Shown: positions 1 to 8,643 of the stretch, piece by piece
Layout: each line of letters begins with the position of its first letter
How positions within the stretch are numbered: the first letter of the stretch is position 1
Source: Colwellia psychrerythraea
GTDB lineage: Bacteria > Pseudomonadota > Gammaproteobacteria > Enterobacterales > Alteromonadaceae
Reading direction: 5' to 3'
NCBI RefSeq assembly: GCF_000764185.1
Contig: NZ_JQEC01000051.1
Span: 1-64,000 of the forward strand
DNA: 64,000 nucleotides
Translations under genes and position numbers: made by a program
The notes under the pieces: generated by a model
Told to the model about the DNA's origin: nothing
Databases searched by the model: none
The model's input: only the letters and a program-made list of their open reading frames with translations

Positions 1-1075
1 GTCTGCTTCCATATCCATTTCAAGCTCTAACATTTCAGTTGGGTAACCAGTTTTCTCGGCTACTACTGTCATCATTACTGATTGGATGTGAGCTAAATCA
101 ATTGCTGGACCAGCTGCATTACCTGGTGCACTTTCATTCGCTGGCCCGTTTTCAACAACCGCTACAGGAGCAGCTGAGACTTTAGACTGCATATAATTAA
201 CAATTTCGCCTAGCGTTCTTAATTCAGCTAAATCTTCTGGGTTAAGCTCAGGTAAATCTGGGATGGTTTCTTGCACTGCACCTAAGATTTCAACACGTTT
301 AATAGAGTCGATACCTAAGTCTGCTTCCATATCCATTTCTAGTTCAAGCATTTCCGTTGGGTAACCAGTTTTTTCTGCCACCACTTCCATCATTACAGAT
401 TGGATGTGAGCTAAATCAATTGCTGGACCAGCTACATTACCTGGTGCACTTTCAGTCGCTGGCGCGTTTGCAACAACCGCTTCAGGAGCAGCTGAGACTT
501 TAGACTGCATATAACTAACGATTTCGCCTAGGGTTCTTAACTCAGCTAAATCTTCTGGGTTAAGCTCAGGTAAATCGGTAATAATTTCTTGTACCGAACC
601 TAAAATTTCAACACGTTTAATTGAGTCGATACCTAAATCAGCTTCCATATCCATTTCAAGTTCAAGCATTTCAGTCGGGTAGCCGGTTTTTTCAGCGACC
701 ACTTCCATCATCACACTTTGGATATGTTTTAAATCAATGGTTGGAGCACTTGCAGTCACTGTCGTATCGACTAAATGTAGTGTTGGCATGCTCTCATTAG
801 CTGACACGCTTGGCGAAACGGCTTGTGCTTTTGACGTCACCTTTTCTTGCATGTGGTCAACAATCTCGCCTAAAGTACGTAACTCAGCTAGATCTTCAGG
901 ATTCAGTTCAGGTAAATCACTAATGATTTCTTGTACTGAGCCTAAGATTTCAACACGCTTAATGGAATCGATACCCAAGTCTGCTTCCATGTCCATTTCA
1001 AGTTCAAGCATTTCAGTTGGGTAGCCGGTTTTCTCAGCAACTACTTCCATCATCACAGTTTGGATTTTCTGTAAA
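1..1075 (-). repeat. Tandem acyl-carrier-protein repeats within pfaA
   Basis: Three complete ACP units and one partial unit repeat with periods of about 340, 318 and 320 bases. The conserved block around the phosphopantetheine serine lies near 960-985, 620-645 and 300-325. The block from about 70 to 1 is a fourth copy cut at the edge. The DNA identity is high enough for recombination to change copy number, as is known for this family. Confidence 0.92.
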
Positions 1076-4000
1076 TCAAGAGCTTCAAGATCAATTGATA
1101 CCGCTGGAGCGGAAACCGCTACTGAGATTTCAGCCACTGGTGCAAGCGCAGCAGCGGTTGCTACTGTTTGTACCGGTGCTGGCGATTGCGTTTGCACTAC
1201 AGGAGCAGCAACGGGAGTTACTGGCACTGGCTGCGTAACTTGCGCTACATTTGGCTTTATTGGTGCTGGTTGTGCAACTACTGGCGCTTTAACTTCGGCT
1301 GATTTAATTGCAACAGGCACTGCTGGGGCGTTTGTTTCAGCAGTAGACAACATTGCCGCCATGTTATCTGTTTGATCATTTAGGTATTGCTCATGCACAC
1401 GTAACGTTTCTGATTGGAAGTCATGATACATACCTAAGGTGCGATCAAGGCTTTCAGGTAATTCGCCTGCTTCTTGAGAAGTAAGCACCGCATCAAAAGT
1501 TTTAGCGTAGTCTTTTGGCCCTTGCATATATTGCTCATGCACATTTAATAACTGTTGTTGATGATCAACAAACTGACTAACACTGCGTTCAATACTGCTA
1601 ACAACATCGCTAGTATTAGGTGTAACTTGACTAGTTATTGTAATTCCATCGGCAACAGTGCCATCAGAGTTAAGGTAAACTATCTTCTCAACTTCAACAA
1701 TACGCTCTACCTCTACAATTTTTTCTACTATTTTCTCAACAACTTGCGGCGCTGGCACAGCAACAGGCGTAGTATGAGCTTGTTTAATTGTCCAACCATC
1801 GTTTAGTGCATCATCAAATGCTTTTTTAGTTTTAGGGCTAACATAAGAGGCACCGGTAAGCTTCATAGCAAGTGGTGACATTTTAGGCGCAGATAACGGA
1901 CGTTTAACCGCTGAGTATGGGTCAATATCATTAAGTTCTAAACCAAGTACTGACATTTGCACAGCAGCTTGGCGCATTTGCATATCCGCAGATTTCTTTG
2001 GGTTAGCGTTAACGGCAATCGCTATCACATCGTCTTTATCTTTTAAGATGTTTTCAACTAATTTAGTTAAAACATTTTTCGGACCAAACTCAACAAATAC
2101 TCTACCGCCATCTGCGTAGATGTTGTCGATTTCTTCATTAAAATGCACCGATTCTAAAATATGCTTTTTCAGACTCTTCTTAATATCAGCGGCTTTATTA
2201 GAATGCGCTTTTGCTGTGCCATTCGAATAGACAGGTACCACAGGTTTATTAAACTTAGCGTTATCTATAGCATCAGAAAATGGTTTCTGTGCATGACCGA
2301 CCAATGGCGTATGAAACGCAGCTGATACAGGTAAAGGTACAACCTTGTAACCTTTACCTTTAAGCTCTTCAATGGCAATGGCTATTTGGCTGGTAACGCC
2401 AGCAACCACTACTTGGTTATTAGAGTTGTAATTGGCAATTGAGATATCTTTGATGTCTTTAATATCAGCGGCTACTTTGTCAGGAGCGCCAACCACTGCA
2501 ATCATGGTACCAGTATCAACGGTTGCATCTTTAGGTGCTGCCATGGCTTGACCACGACTACGTGCTAACATCATATAATCGCTATCGTTTAATACACCAG
2601 CGGCCCAAAGCGCGGTTAATTCGCCAAAACTATGTCCGGCAGTAAAGTCAGCTTTAAAACCTGCATTGGTGAAAGTTTTATAGAGACCAACACTTAAGGT
2701 GCCAATTGCAGGTTGAGCATGTTGTGTTAAACGCAAAACTTCATCTTGTGCTTTACGCGCGTCATCACTAAATACTGGAATTGGGTAAGTTGTTGGCGTT
2801 AATTGACCTAAACCTGCATTGGAAAATTCAGTATCCATATCTTGCGCTGCTTGCATCACACTTGGGAAATTACAGGCTAACTCGCGCCCCATATTGACGT
2901 ACTGTGAGCCTTGACCAGAGAAAAGTGCCACCACTTTGCCTTTGGTTTTAATAGCTGACTTACGGTAATATATTCCGGTAGGTACCGACCAGCTGTCGCT
3001 GCCCACATTGCTGGCAAATTGTTTTAATGCACCAGCAATCATCTTAATCGCTTCATCGGCATTTTTAGCAACAAAACCACAACGCGCTAGATTTTCAGCA
3101 GGTGTTTGCAAAGCGCAGTCTGTAACTAAGGCGTTAAAGATATAAGGCTGAGCATCTGCAACTGAACTCAGTTTGTCTTGCCATTGCTGTAATTGCGTAA
3201 TAAGTGCATGTTCATCTTTCGCCGTCACTAAAATTGTTTGTGGCACGGCGTTTAAACGGTATTGCCCTTGTGCGGCTGGCGTATATTCTTCTAATACCAT
3301 GTGGTAGTTAGTACCACCAAAACCGAATGAACTAACACCAGCGCGGCGTGGTAAACCATCTTCGCGTGCCATCCACGGACGGGTTTCATTATTCAAATAC
3401 ATTGGGCTATTTTCTATTGCTAGCGAAGTATTTGGTTGGTCAATATGAATGGTCGCTGGCAATACTTTATGATGTAGTGCTAATACCGCTTTAATCATAC
3501 CCGCAGAGCCAGCAGCAGCTTTAGTATGGCCAATTTGTGATTTTACTGAGCCAAGGGCAATATGTTGTTTTTGTTCATTATTTGCTGAAAAATGTTTAAC
3601 TAAGCCACTGAACTCTGCTGCATCACCGGCTTTAGTGCCAGTGCCGTGAGCTTCGATTAAACCACAGCTCCTTGGGTCAAAACCTGCATCATCATAAGCA
3701 CGCTTTAATGCTTTTGCTTGTCCGTCTGGACGTGGCGCGTAAATAGATTTAAAACGACCATCGCTTGATGTACCAATACCTTTAAGTACCGCATAAATTT
3801 TATCGCCATCACGCTCAGCATCTTCTAAGCGTTTAAAAGCCATCATGCCGATACCTTCACCAATCATCATCCCTTTTGAATCATTATCAAATGGGCGAAT
3901 ATCTTCGTTAGTAGTAAAGGCTGGTGTTTTTGAGAACGACATGTACATAAATGGTGAGTTATCACAACAAACACCACCTGAAATCATCACTTCAGAGCGA

Positions 4001-4749
4001 TGTTCTAACAAGTCAGAAATCGCTAATTTAATTGCCGCTAATGAACCGGCACAAGCCGCATCAACTACACAGTTAGTGCCACCAAGATCAAAACGGTTAG
4101 CAATACGACCAGAAATAACATTACCTAACATGCCTGGAAATGAGTTCTCTTCCCAACCAATATAAGCTTTCTTGAATTTTTCGATAATCATCGCGCGATC
4201 TTCAGCGTCCACACCTGAAGCTTTTAATACTTTTTCTAAAACAGGACCTTGCAAACGAGACGTTAACGGCGAGATCTGTTTCTGACCACCACCGACACCT
4301 AAGGTAATACCAACTTTATCTCGGTCATAACCTGAGCCATCACCAATGCCAGCATCGTTTAAGACATCACGCGCTACCACTAATGATAAGAGTTGAGCAA
4401 TATCCGTTAATTCTAAAATGTTTGGCGGTAAACCAAACTCCATAGGGTCAAAATCTATTTCAGGTAAAAAGCCACCACGTTTACAGTAAGTTTTATCCGC
4501 AGCTTTTGGATCGCTATTATAATAGTCATCTATCGCCCAGCGATCACTCGGTACATCTTTGATCGCATCAACAGATTCAAAAATATTGTCCCAGTAATCT
4601 TCTAGGTTTTTTGCATCGGCAAATATTGACGCCATACCGACAACCGCGATTGGACATTCTTGCAAACGAGAGTTAAACGCTTGCTCTTCGTTATCAATAT
4701 TTGTTGTTTTTGCTACAGTTTGTGATGATTTTTGCTGCTTTTTAGCCAT
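1..4749 (-). CDS. pfaA: PUFA synthase subunit PfaA, N-terminal 1583 residues (gene runs off the left edge)
   Basis: This is the large multidomain polyketide-type synthase subunit that elongates acyl chains to EPA or DHA in the cytoplasm. The ketosynthase comes first, with active-site Cys233 in VDAACAGS. The malonyl-CoA acyltransferase follows, with Ser707 in GHSFGE. After an Ala/Pro-rich linker come tandem acyl carrier domains, each with the attachment motif LGIDSIKR: Ser1262, Ser1376 and Ser1482. A fourth ACP is cut by the window edge just before its serine. Known PfaA proteins end with a ketoreductase, which would lie to the left. The ATG at 4749 starts MAKKQQKSS. PfaR lies just upstream on the same strand, and pfaE encodes the matching transferase. 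The family call is firm; the final product (EPA or DHA) cannot be told here. Confidence 0.96.
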   Translation of the reverse strand, partial: MAKKQQKSSQTVAKTTNIDNEEQAFNSRLQECPIAVVGMASIFADAKNLEDYWDNIFESVDAIKDVPSDRWAIDDYYNSDPKAADKTYCKRGGFLPEIDFDPMEFGLPPNILELTDIAQLLSLVVARDVLNDAGIGDGSGYDRDKVGITLGVGGGQKQISPLTSRLQGPVLEKVLKASGVDAEDRAMIIEKFKKAYIGWEENSFPGMLGNVISGRIANRFDLGGTNCVVDAACAGSLAAIKLAISDLLEHRSEVMISGGVCCDNSPFMYMSFSKTPAFTTNEDIRPFDNDSKGMMIGEGIGMMAFKRLEDAERDGDKIYAVLKGIGTSSDGRFKSIYAPRPDGQAKALKRAYDDAGFDPRSCGLIEAHGTGTKAGDAAEFSGLVKHFSANNEQKQHIALGSVKSQIGHTKAAAGSAGMIKAVLALHHKVLPATIHIDQPNTSLAIENSPMYLNNETRPWMAREDGLPRRAGVSSFGFGGTNYHMVLEEYTPAAQGQYRLNAVPQTILVTAKDEHALITQLQQWQDKLSSVADAQPYIFNALVTDCALQTPAENLARCGFVAKNADEAIKMIAGALKQFASNVGSDSWSVPTGIYYRKSAIKTKGKVVALFSGQGSQYVNMGRELACNFPSVMQAAQDMDTEFSNAGLGQLTPTTYPIPVFSDDARKAQDEVLRLTQHAQPAIGTLSVGLYKTFTNAGFKADFTAGHSFGELTALWAAGVLNDSDYMMLARSRGQAMAAPKDATVDTGTMIAVVGAPDKVAADIKDIKDISIANYNSNNQVVVAGVTSQIAIAIEELKGKGYKVVPLPVSAAFHTPLVGHAQKPFSDAIDNAKFNKPVVPVYSNGTAKAHSNKAADIKKSLKKHILESVHFNEEIDNIYADGGRVFVEFGPKNVLTKLVENILKDKDDVIAIAVNANPKKSADMQMRQAAVQMSVLGLELNDIDPYSAVKRPLSAPKMSPLAMKLTGASYVSPKTKKAFDDALNDGWTIKQAHTTPVAVPAPQVVEKIVEKIVEVERIVEVEKIVYLNSDGTVADGITITSQVTPNTSDVVSSIERSVSQFVDHQQQLLNVHEQYMQGPKDYAKTFDAVLTSQEAGELPESLDRTLGMYHDFQSETLRVHEQYLNDQTDNMAAMLSTAETNAPAVPVAIKSAEVKAPVVAQPAPIKPNVAQVTQPVPVTPVAAPVVQTQSPAPVQTVATAAALAPVAEISVAVSAPAVSIDLEALDLQKIQTVMMEVVAEKTGYPTEMLELEMDMEADLGIDSIKRVEILGSVQEIISDLPELNPEDLAELRTLGEIVDHMQEKVTSKAQAVSPSVSANESMPTLHLVDTTVTASAPTIDLKHIQSVMMEVVAEKTGYPTEMLELEMDMEADLGIDSIKRVEILGSVQEIITDLPELNPEDLAELRTLGEIVSYMQSKVSAAPEAVVANAPATESAPGNVAGPAIDLAHIQSVMMEVVAEKTGYPTEMLELEMDMEADLGIDSIKRVEILGAVQETIPDLPELNPEDLAELRTLGEIVNYMQSKVSAAPVAVVENGPANESAPGNAAGPAIDLAHIQSVMMTVVAEKTGYPTEMLELEMDMEAD

Positions 4750-4765
4750 TTTTATTACTCTACTG

Positions 4766-5629
4766 TTAATATTTGTTTGCATTTTCGCTATCGATATCAT
4801 GATCATCAGCAGATGAAGACAGCGCACTGGCCTCATCTGGATTTTCATTTAATAAACGAAAACGACTTAAAAATTCGGCATAATTCCCCGCTAAAATGCG
4901 GCGAATATGAAATGGGGCTTTATTGAGTACATAACTCATGTAACGACTGGCGGCTTCTCGCTCATTACCATCGTAAATATCCACATAAACCCAATTGGAA
5001 CTGGGATCATTGGCAATTAATAAACGGCGCTGCTCTGAATTTTTACCTTCATCGGCCGTTGCTGCTTTGACTCTGCCTTTATCTGCAAAGTGCGGTAATT
5101 GGGTAACTTTTATCTGCACTACTTCATCGGGCGATAAGTTATTACTTTTATTTAATACTTCACGCATCGCCGAGGGGGATAATTGTGAGACAAGGAGTTT
5201 ATTTTCTTTGGTGTCTTCAATCGCCACTGCTACGGTTTCAGCACTAACACTATCTGCATCATGCATTTCACCACTGTCTTGCATATCCGTAAGGCGAGAA
5301 ACACCATGGCGTTTTAAACAGCGTTGCAGACCGGCACGGGATACATTGACATTAATAAACTGTTTGCTCACCGCGAGCAGTTCATCAAGAGACAGTAACA
5401 AACGTGTTCTGAGCTCAACGACAACATACTCTTGTGCTTCACTTAAAGTGGTATTTAACTGCTTCGGCACATGAGACGCGTCGGCAAGGGATTCTCTTTT
5501 ACGCCATTTTCGTACGGTTGATTCTGAAATTTTTAATAAACGGGCGAGTACGGCTGTCGGTAAGTCCGACTCATGGATAAAGGCGCGCATTTCGGGTGTG
5601 GTGGTTGCATTAGCATGTTGTTTAGACAT
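4766..5629 (-). CDS. pfaR: PUFA synthase regulator PfaR, transposase-derived
   Basis: 287 residues, 16 bases upstream of pfaA on the same strand, which is the usual place of the pfaR regulator in marine PUFA producers. Residues 22-112 hold two helix-turn-helix-like segments (LARLLKISESTVRKWRKR, and a second around SRAGLQRCLKRHGVSRL), arranged as in the N-terminus of IS481-type transposases. Residues 170-257 resemble the start of the DDE integrase core, with a WVYVDIYDG strand and an FHIRRILAGNYAEF strand. At the positions where such transposases carry their first two catalytic aspartates I see Lys174 (VQIKV) and Gly248 (AGNY). The last 30 residues are acidic. This suggests a domesticated transposase that still binds DNA but cannot cut it. 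RBS AAGGATG precedes the ATG. The regulatory role is inferred from position and family. Confidence 0.85.
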   Translation of the reverse strand: MSKQHANATTTPEMRAFIHESDLPTAVLARLLKISESTVRKWRKRESLADASHVPKQLNTTLSEAQEYVVVELRTRLLLSLDELLAVSKQFINVNVSRAGLQRCLKRHGVSRLTDMQDSGEMHDADSVSAETVAVAIEDTKENKLLVSQLSPSAMREVLNKSNNLSPDEVVQIKVTQLPHFADKGRVKAATADEGKNSEQRRLLIANDPSSNWVYVDIYDGNEREAASRYMSYVLNKAPFHIRRILAGNYAEFLSRFRLLNENPDEASALSSSADDHDIDSENANKY

Positions 5630-5750
5630 TTATCATCCTTATGCAACTTAAGGAGAAATCCGCATAATTAAAAGCGACCAGCCCATATTCAACAGGCGTG
5701 CTAGCTGTATTAGCGCATTGCAGGGTAATACTTTTAGATTGTTTGCTCAT
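5622..5750 (-). CDS. Possible 42-residue leader ORF overlapping the pfaR start
   Basis: An ATG at 5750 opens a 42-codon frame beginning MSKQSKSITL and ending in TAA at 5624-5622, so it overlaps the first 8 bases of pfaR in another frame. PfaR also begins MSKQ, and both share an Asn/Thr-rich stretch soon after, so this could be a decayed duplication of the pfaR 5' end. It could also be a leader peptide coupled to pfaR translation. No strong RBS is visible, and chance is a fair alternative. Confidence 0.3.
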   Translation of the reverse strand: MSKQSKSITLQCANTASTPVEYGLVAFNYADFSLSCIRMINV

Positions 5751-6107
5751 TTTTATCCGCAGACTCTTATCGGTAATTTTCATGAGTAAATAGACATAAT
5801 CAATAACTTATCGCGGCTAATATACACAGGTTTCAAACCCAACACAATCACCCGATACCCACTTTCCATTTAAATAAACTGAGGTCTGACCTCACCTGTT
5901 CAACCAGTTGGCAAGATATCTGTACTATTAATAGCTAATTCCGTTAAGTGGTTACCACTGTTAACAACTTGCTATTTTTCTATGGTTCAAATAAGTTTAA
6001 AAAAACGGATAAAAACAAATCCCCCCCCGTTATTCTTTATGATAAAATCACGCCTCATTAGACATTAATCACCCGTCAAATAAACAATACAAGCTAGCGA
6101 TACTTTT
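5751..6107. other. Divergent intergenic region between pfaR and pfaE
   Basis: AT-rich region that must hold promoters for both pfaR-pfaA (leftward) and pfaE (rightward). It contains a perfect 7+1+7 palindrome at 5880-5894 (listed separately), an 8-base C tract at 6021-6028, and the half-matching pair GTGGTTACCAC at about 5950. No protein-coding frame is convincing. Confidence 0.6.
5880..5894. promoter_or_regulatory. Palindrome TGAGGTCTGACCTCA, operator candidate or REP fragment
   Basis: Perfect 15-base palindrome with central T, between the divergent pfaR and pfaE. The core GGTCTGACC fits the GGTCNGACC centre of FadR-type operators, which would make sense for fatty acid genes. A rival reading is a fragment of the GAGGTCTGACC-type REP sequences that are common in marine gammaproteobacteria. 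Confidence 0.4.
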
Positions 6108-6971
6108 ATGACCTCTTTTTCTAAAACTGACCATGCAACTCGATCAAAACAAAAGCTCACTCTAGCGAATAATGAAATTCATTTATGGATGACTAAGCCA
6201 GAGGAATTACTGGGCAATGATGAGCTGTTATCAACTTACGTAACATTACTCACCAGTAAAGAGACTGCCAAGCAACAACGATATAAGTTTGCTGAAGACA
6301 GGCACGATGCCTTAATTACTCGCGCTTTTATACGTGACTTATTGTCTTATTATGCTGATATAGCGCCACAAGATTGGCAGTTTGAGAAAGGTGAAAAAGA
6401 TAAACCTGAAATCGTTAATTGTCCGTTACCACTGCGTTTTAACATTAGCCATACCAAAAACCTCATTATTTGTGCAGTAACACTTGAAGATGACATTGGC
6501 TGTGATGTCGAAAATATTGGTCGCAGCAACGATGTATTGGCTATTGCCGAACGTTATTTTTCACCGAAAGAAAGCGATGAACTATTTGCACTGCCGTCAG
6601 ATCAGCAACGAAATCGATTTTTTGATTACTGGACCTTAAAAGAGTCTTATATTAAAGCTTGGGGCTTAGGTTTAGCTATACCGCTTAAAGATTTCAGTTT
6701 CAATATTTCTGACACTGAATGCAATCATAAAGAGGTATTTACCATCAAACAGAATATTAGCTTGAGCTTTGCCAAGCATAGAGTTGATGAACCTCAAATT
6801 TGGCGCAGCTGGTTAGTTTACCCAACCACTGCAATAGATGAAAAACAAGAACACCGTATTGCCATCTCTTTGAGGTCTAAAAAATCAGGAAGCAAGAATG
6901 ATAATCAAAAAACTGATTACCAGTTACGTTTTTTTAATAGCCTGCCCTTGCTTGGTTATCAAGAAATGTAA
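6108..6971 (+). CDS. pfaE: 4'-phosphopantetheinyl transferase PfaE (Sfp type)
   Basis: Moves the phosphopantetheine arm of CoA onto the serine of each PfaA acyl carrier domain. The 287-residue protein has the two Sfp-family signatures: IGCDVENI with Asp133 and Glu135 (Mg2+ binding), and FFDYWTLKESYIKAWG at 171-186 with the WTxKE core (Trp175 to Glu179). An upstream NISHT segment (112-116) matches the family's substrate-binding strand. It is transcribed away from pfaR and pfaA, the layout seen in Shewanella-type pfa loci. The start at ATG 6108 (MTSFSKTD) has only a weak RBS. Confidence 0.95.
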   Translation: MTSFSKTDHATRSKQKLTLANNEIHLWMTKPEELLGNDELLSTYVTLLTSKETAKQQRYKFAEDRHDALITRAFIRDLLSYYADIAPQDWQFEKGEKDKPEIVNCPLPLRFNISHTKNLIICAVTLEDDIGCDVENIGRSNDVLAIAERYFSPKESDELFALPSDQQRNRFFDYWTLKESYIKAWGLGLAIPLKDFSFNISDTECNHKEVFTIKQNISLSFAKHRVDEPQIWRSWLVYPTTAIDEKQEHRIAISLRSKKSGSKNDNQKTDYQLRFFNSLPLLGYQEM

Positions 6972-7389
6972 GCATTAATTTCTCTTCTACCCACTGATAG
7001 TACCCAATGAGTACGGCCCGAAGAGTGTTGTCCGATAACATGCGTGACTATTTGAGTTACTTATTAAGTATTGTGGCTTAATTACTTTGTACGATTCATA
7101 TCCTTTTTGTGTTAATAAAAATAAGGCTATGAATACCTTTTTAATAAAAAAACAATCTGAATCAGCCAACCACCAAAGCTGTATACAAACACTGCAAGGT
7201 GTAATTCCTTCTTTCACACACCAACCCTTCTAATCTGTATTTTAACTCATTGATCTGTAGAAAATATTCAAGTAACCTCTAAACATTATAAAATTATGGA
7301 CGATTAATTCCCCCCTATAAAAAATAAGGAATTAGGTCTCATAATAAACTGTTATGTAAGAATTCTAACACTGGAGTATTAATTAGATT
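6972..7389. other. Intergenic region without a supported gene
   Basis: 418 bases after pfaE. A 76-residue reverse frame exists but has no RBS, low-complexity content and no recognisable domain. The region marks the switch from the pfa locus to the accessory genes. The sequence around 7035-7050 (GATAACATGCGTGAC) faintly resembles an attC left end, but no partner arm was found. Confidence 0.5.
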
Positions 7390-7800
7390 ATGGATAATAA
7401 AATAAGTGGAAGTTGTTTATGCGGTAAAGTCTCAAGCACGGTTAAAGGCTCCTTCGAGAAGTTTTATCAATGCTACTGTGATAGATGCCAGAAAAAAACG
7501 GGTTCCGCTTTTGCCTCATTAATGTTTACTACACCCGATAAAATTGAATGGCACTCCGGAAAAGACTTAATCAAGAGATTTGATTTACCCGAAGCCAATC
7601 GGTTCAGTAATTGCTTTTGTACTAACTGTGGCTCCCAAGTTCCTTATATTAGTAGGGACGGGGCTTTTTTAATTGTTCCTGCCGGTTATGTTTCAGGTGA
7701 CCCTAAAATAAGACCATCAGCAAATATTTTCTGGGAAGAGCGACCTTGTTGGTTTGAGGAAGGGAAATCAGCAGATACTTTTAAAAGCTATCCGGACTAA
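7390..7800 (+). CDS. GFA family (Mss4-like fold) protein
   Basis: 136-residue cytoplasmic protein of the glutathione-dependent formaldehyde-activating (GFA) family. The zinc ligands are visible: CLC at 9-11, CYCDRC at 28-33, and a later CFCTNC group with a conserved GSQVPY segment. Length and motif order are normal for the family. Family members bind zinc and in a few cases glutathione; the true substrate of most, including this one, is unknown. It stands alone, followed by an attC-like inverted repeat, as in a gene cassette. Confidence 0.88.
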   Translation: MDNKISGSCLCGKVSSTVKGSFEKFYQCYCDRCQKKTGSAFASLMFTTPDKIEWHSGKDLIKRFDLPEANRFSNCFCTNCGSQVPYISRDGAFLIVPAGYVSGDPKIRPSANIFWEERPCWFEEGKSADTFKSYPD

Positions 7801-7807
7801 ATTCACC

Positions 7808-7918
7808 AGCAATACAATCAAGCAGGCTTTGACAGTTATTTTTCTCGTTCGTCGCTATTTCAACCAACTATTTTTAGTCTCTTAATCAGTCATTGGTTGG
7901 CACCTGAGCATTGGAGTT
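7808..7918 (+). repeat. attC-like imperfect inverted repeat
   Basis: After the GFA gene, a left arm (CAATCAAGCAGG near 7817-7832) can pair with a right arm near 7899-7912 (CACCTGAGCATTGG). An inner pair CAACCAA (from 7861) and TTGGTTG lies between them. The layout resembles Vibrio-type attC sites, but the outer GTTRRRY core is degenerate (AGTTTTA). Confidence 0.35.
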
Positions 7919-7973
7919 TTAATCAACTTTAGCAGTCCAATTAAACACATTTAACTTTAATAGGAATAATTAA

Positions 7974-8459
7974 GTGCCACATGCCTTCAAGACTCTACCA
8001 TTGATACCAAAGTTATCAATATCTTTAAATAAACTCTTATTATTGACATGCTTCCTTGTGATTATATATTTTGCATACGCAAGATATGAAGAACATAAAA
8101 CTGAGCAAGCTGCAGCTTCGCTCTTTGTTTTAAGCCCTCAACGTAATGATATTTATTTTTTTGACTTAGGACTCTTAGATGATAAGTCAGATCTTAAAAA
8201 CAAATACAAACTAGCTAAGGTTGTACGTGTTAATAGCGATAACGTAGCAATAGTTTATGGGACGTTTTTCTACCAATGGCAATCGGCAGTAATAAAGAGT
8301 ATTGAGCGTGGGGATTTAAGTAATAATGACTATTTTACACTAATTCCCGATTATATTTCCTTTAGCAAAATTAAAGAAATGAAGAATAATGGGACTATTT
8401 ATTTAGTTAAACGACCTATCCAAAATATACTCTATGGTAATATTGTTATTCCCGAATAA
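7974..8459 (+). CDS. Hypothetical membrane-anchored protein
   Basis: 161 residues, not recognised. One hydrophobic segment at about residues 22-38 (LLLLTCFLVIIYFAYA) is followed by a soluble, mixed alpha/beta domain, so it is probably a single-pass protein with the bulk on the periplasmic side. The start is GTG at 7974 (MPHAFKT), chosen because AGGA sits 8 bases upstream. It lies between two attC-like repeats and has its own short leader, so it is probably transcribed separately from the GFA gene. No function is proposed. Confidence 0.7.
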   Translation: MPHAFKTLPLIPKLSISLNKLLLLTCFLVIIYFAYARYEEHKTEQAAASLFVLSPQRNDIYFFDLGLLDDKSDLKNKYKLAKVVRVNSDNVAIVYGTFFYQWQSAVIKSIERGDLSNNDYFTLIPDYISFSKIKEMKNNGTIYLVKRPIQNILYGNIVIPE

Positions 8460-8499
8460 ACTAAAAATTAATGACTATATTGTCTGAACGAATGCCTTA

Positions 8500-8642
8500 T
8501 AACTAATGACCTTTAGTACATATGGTATTTAATTGGACTGTAATAAAGTGCAACATTGTAGGGAAATCAAACGGAATTTACAGTTGGCTGCATTTAGCTT
8601 GGCTACTTATTTTAGCCAACAATTTTTCACTAGGAAGTTGAA
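8500..8642 (+). repeat. attC-like imperfect inverted repeat
   Basis: Left end TAACTAATGACCTTTAGT (8500-8517) can pair loosely with CACTAGGAAGTTGA at 8629-8642. An inner GTTGGCT at 8584-8590 pairs exactly with AGCCAAC at 8614-8620. A similar TTTAGCCAAC block recurs at about 10510-10525, in the gap before another accessory gene. Degenerate; seen by eye only. Confidence 0.3.
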
Positions 8643-8643
8643 A

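Noticed and set aside
737-1806. Forward frames opposite the pfaA ACP region
   Set aside because: Antisense shadows of the repeated ACP-coding sequence.
4995-5474. Forward frame of 159 residues opposite pfaR
   Set aside because: Complete overlap with pfaR, biased Ser/Leu composition, no RBS; a shadow of the reverse-strand gene.
6021-6028. C8 tract upstream of pfaE as a phase-variable promoter
   Set aside because: Too short and only one instance; no evidence of slippage and position is 80 bases from the start codon.
6987-7217. Reverse 76-residue frame in the gap after pfaE
   Set aside because: No RBS, no recognisable domain, and ends in a non-coding AT-rich stretch.
8533-8643. Upstream extension of the DUF711 protein from TTG 8533
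   Set aside because: Conserved sequence begins only near KIRTIT; the extension overlaps an attC-like repeat and lacks an RBS.
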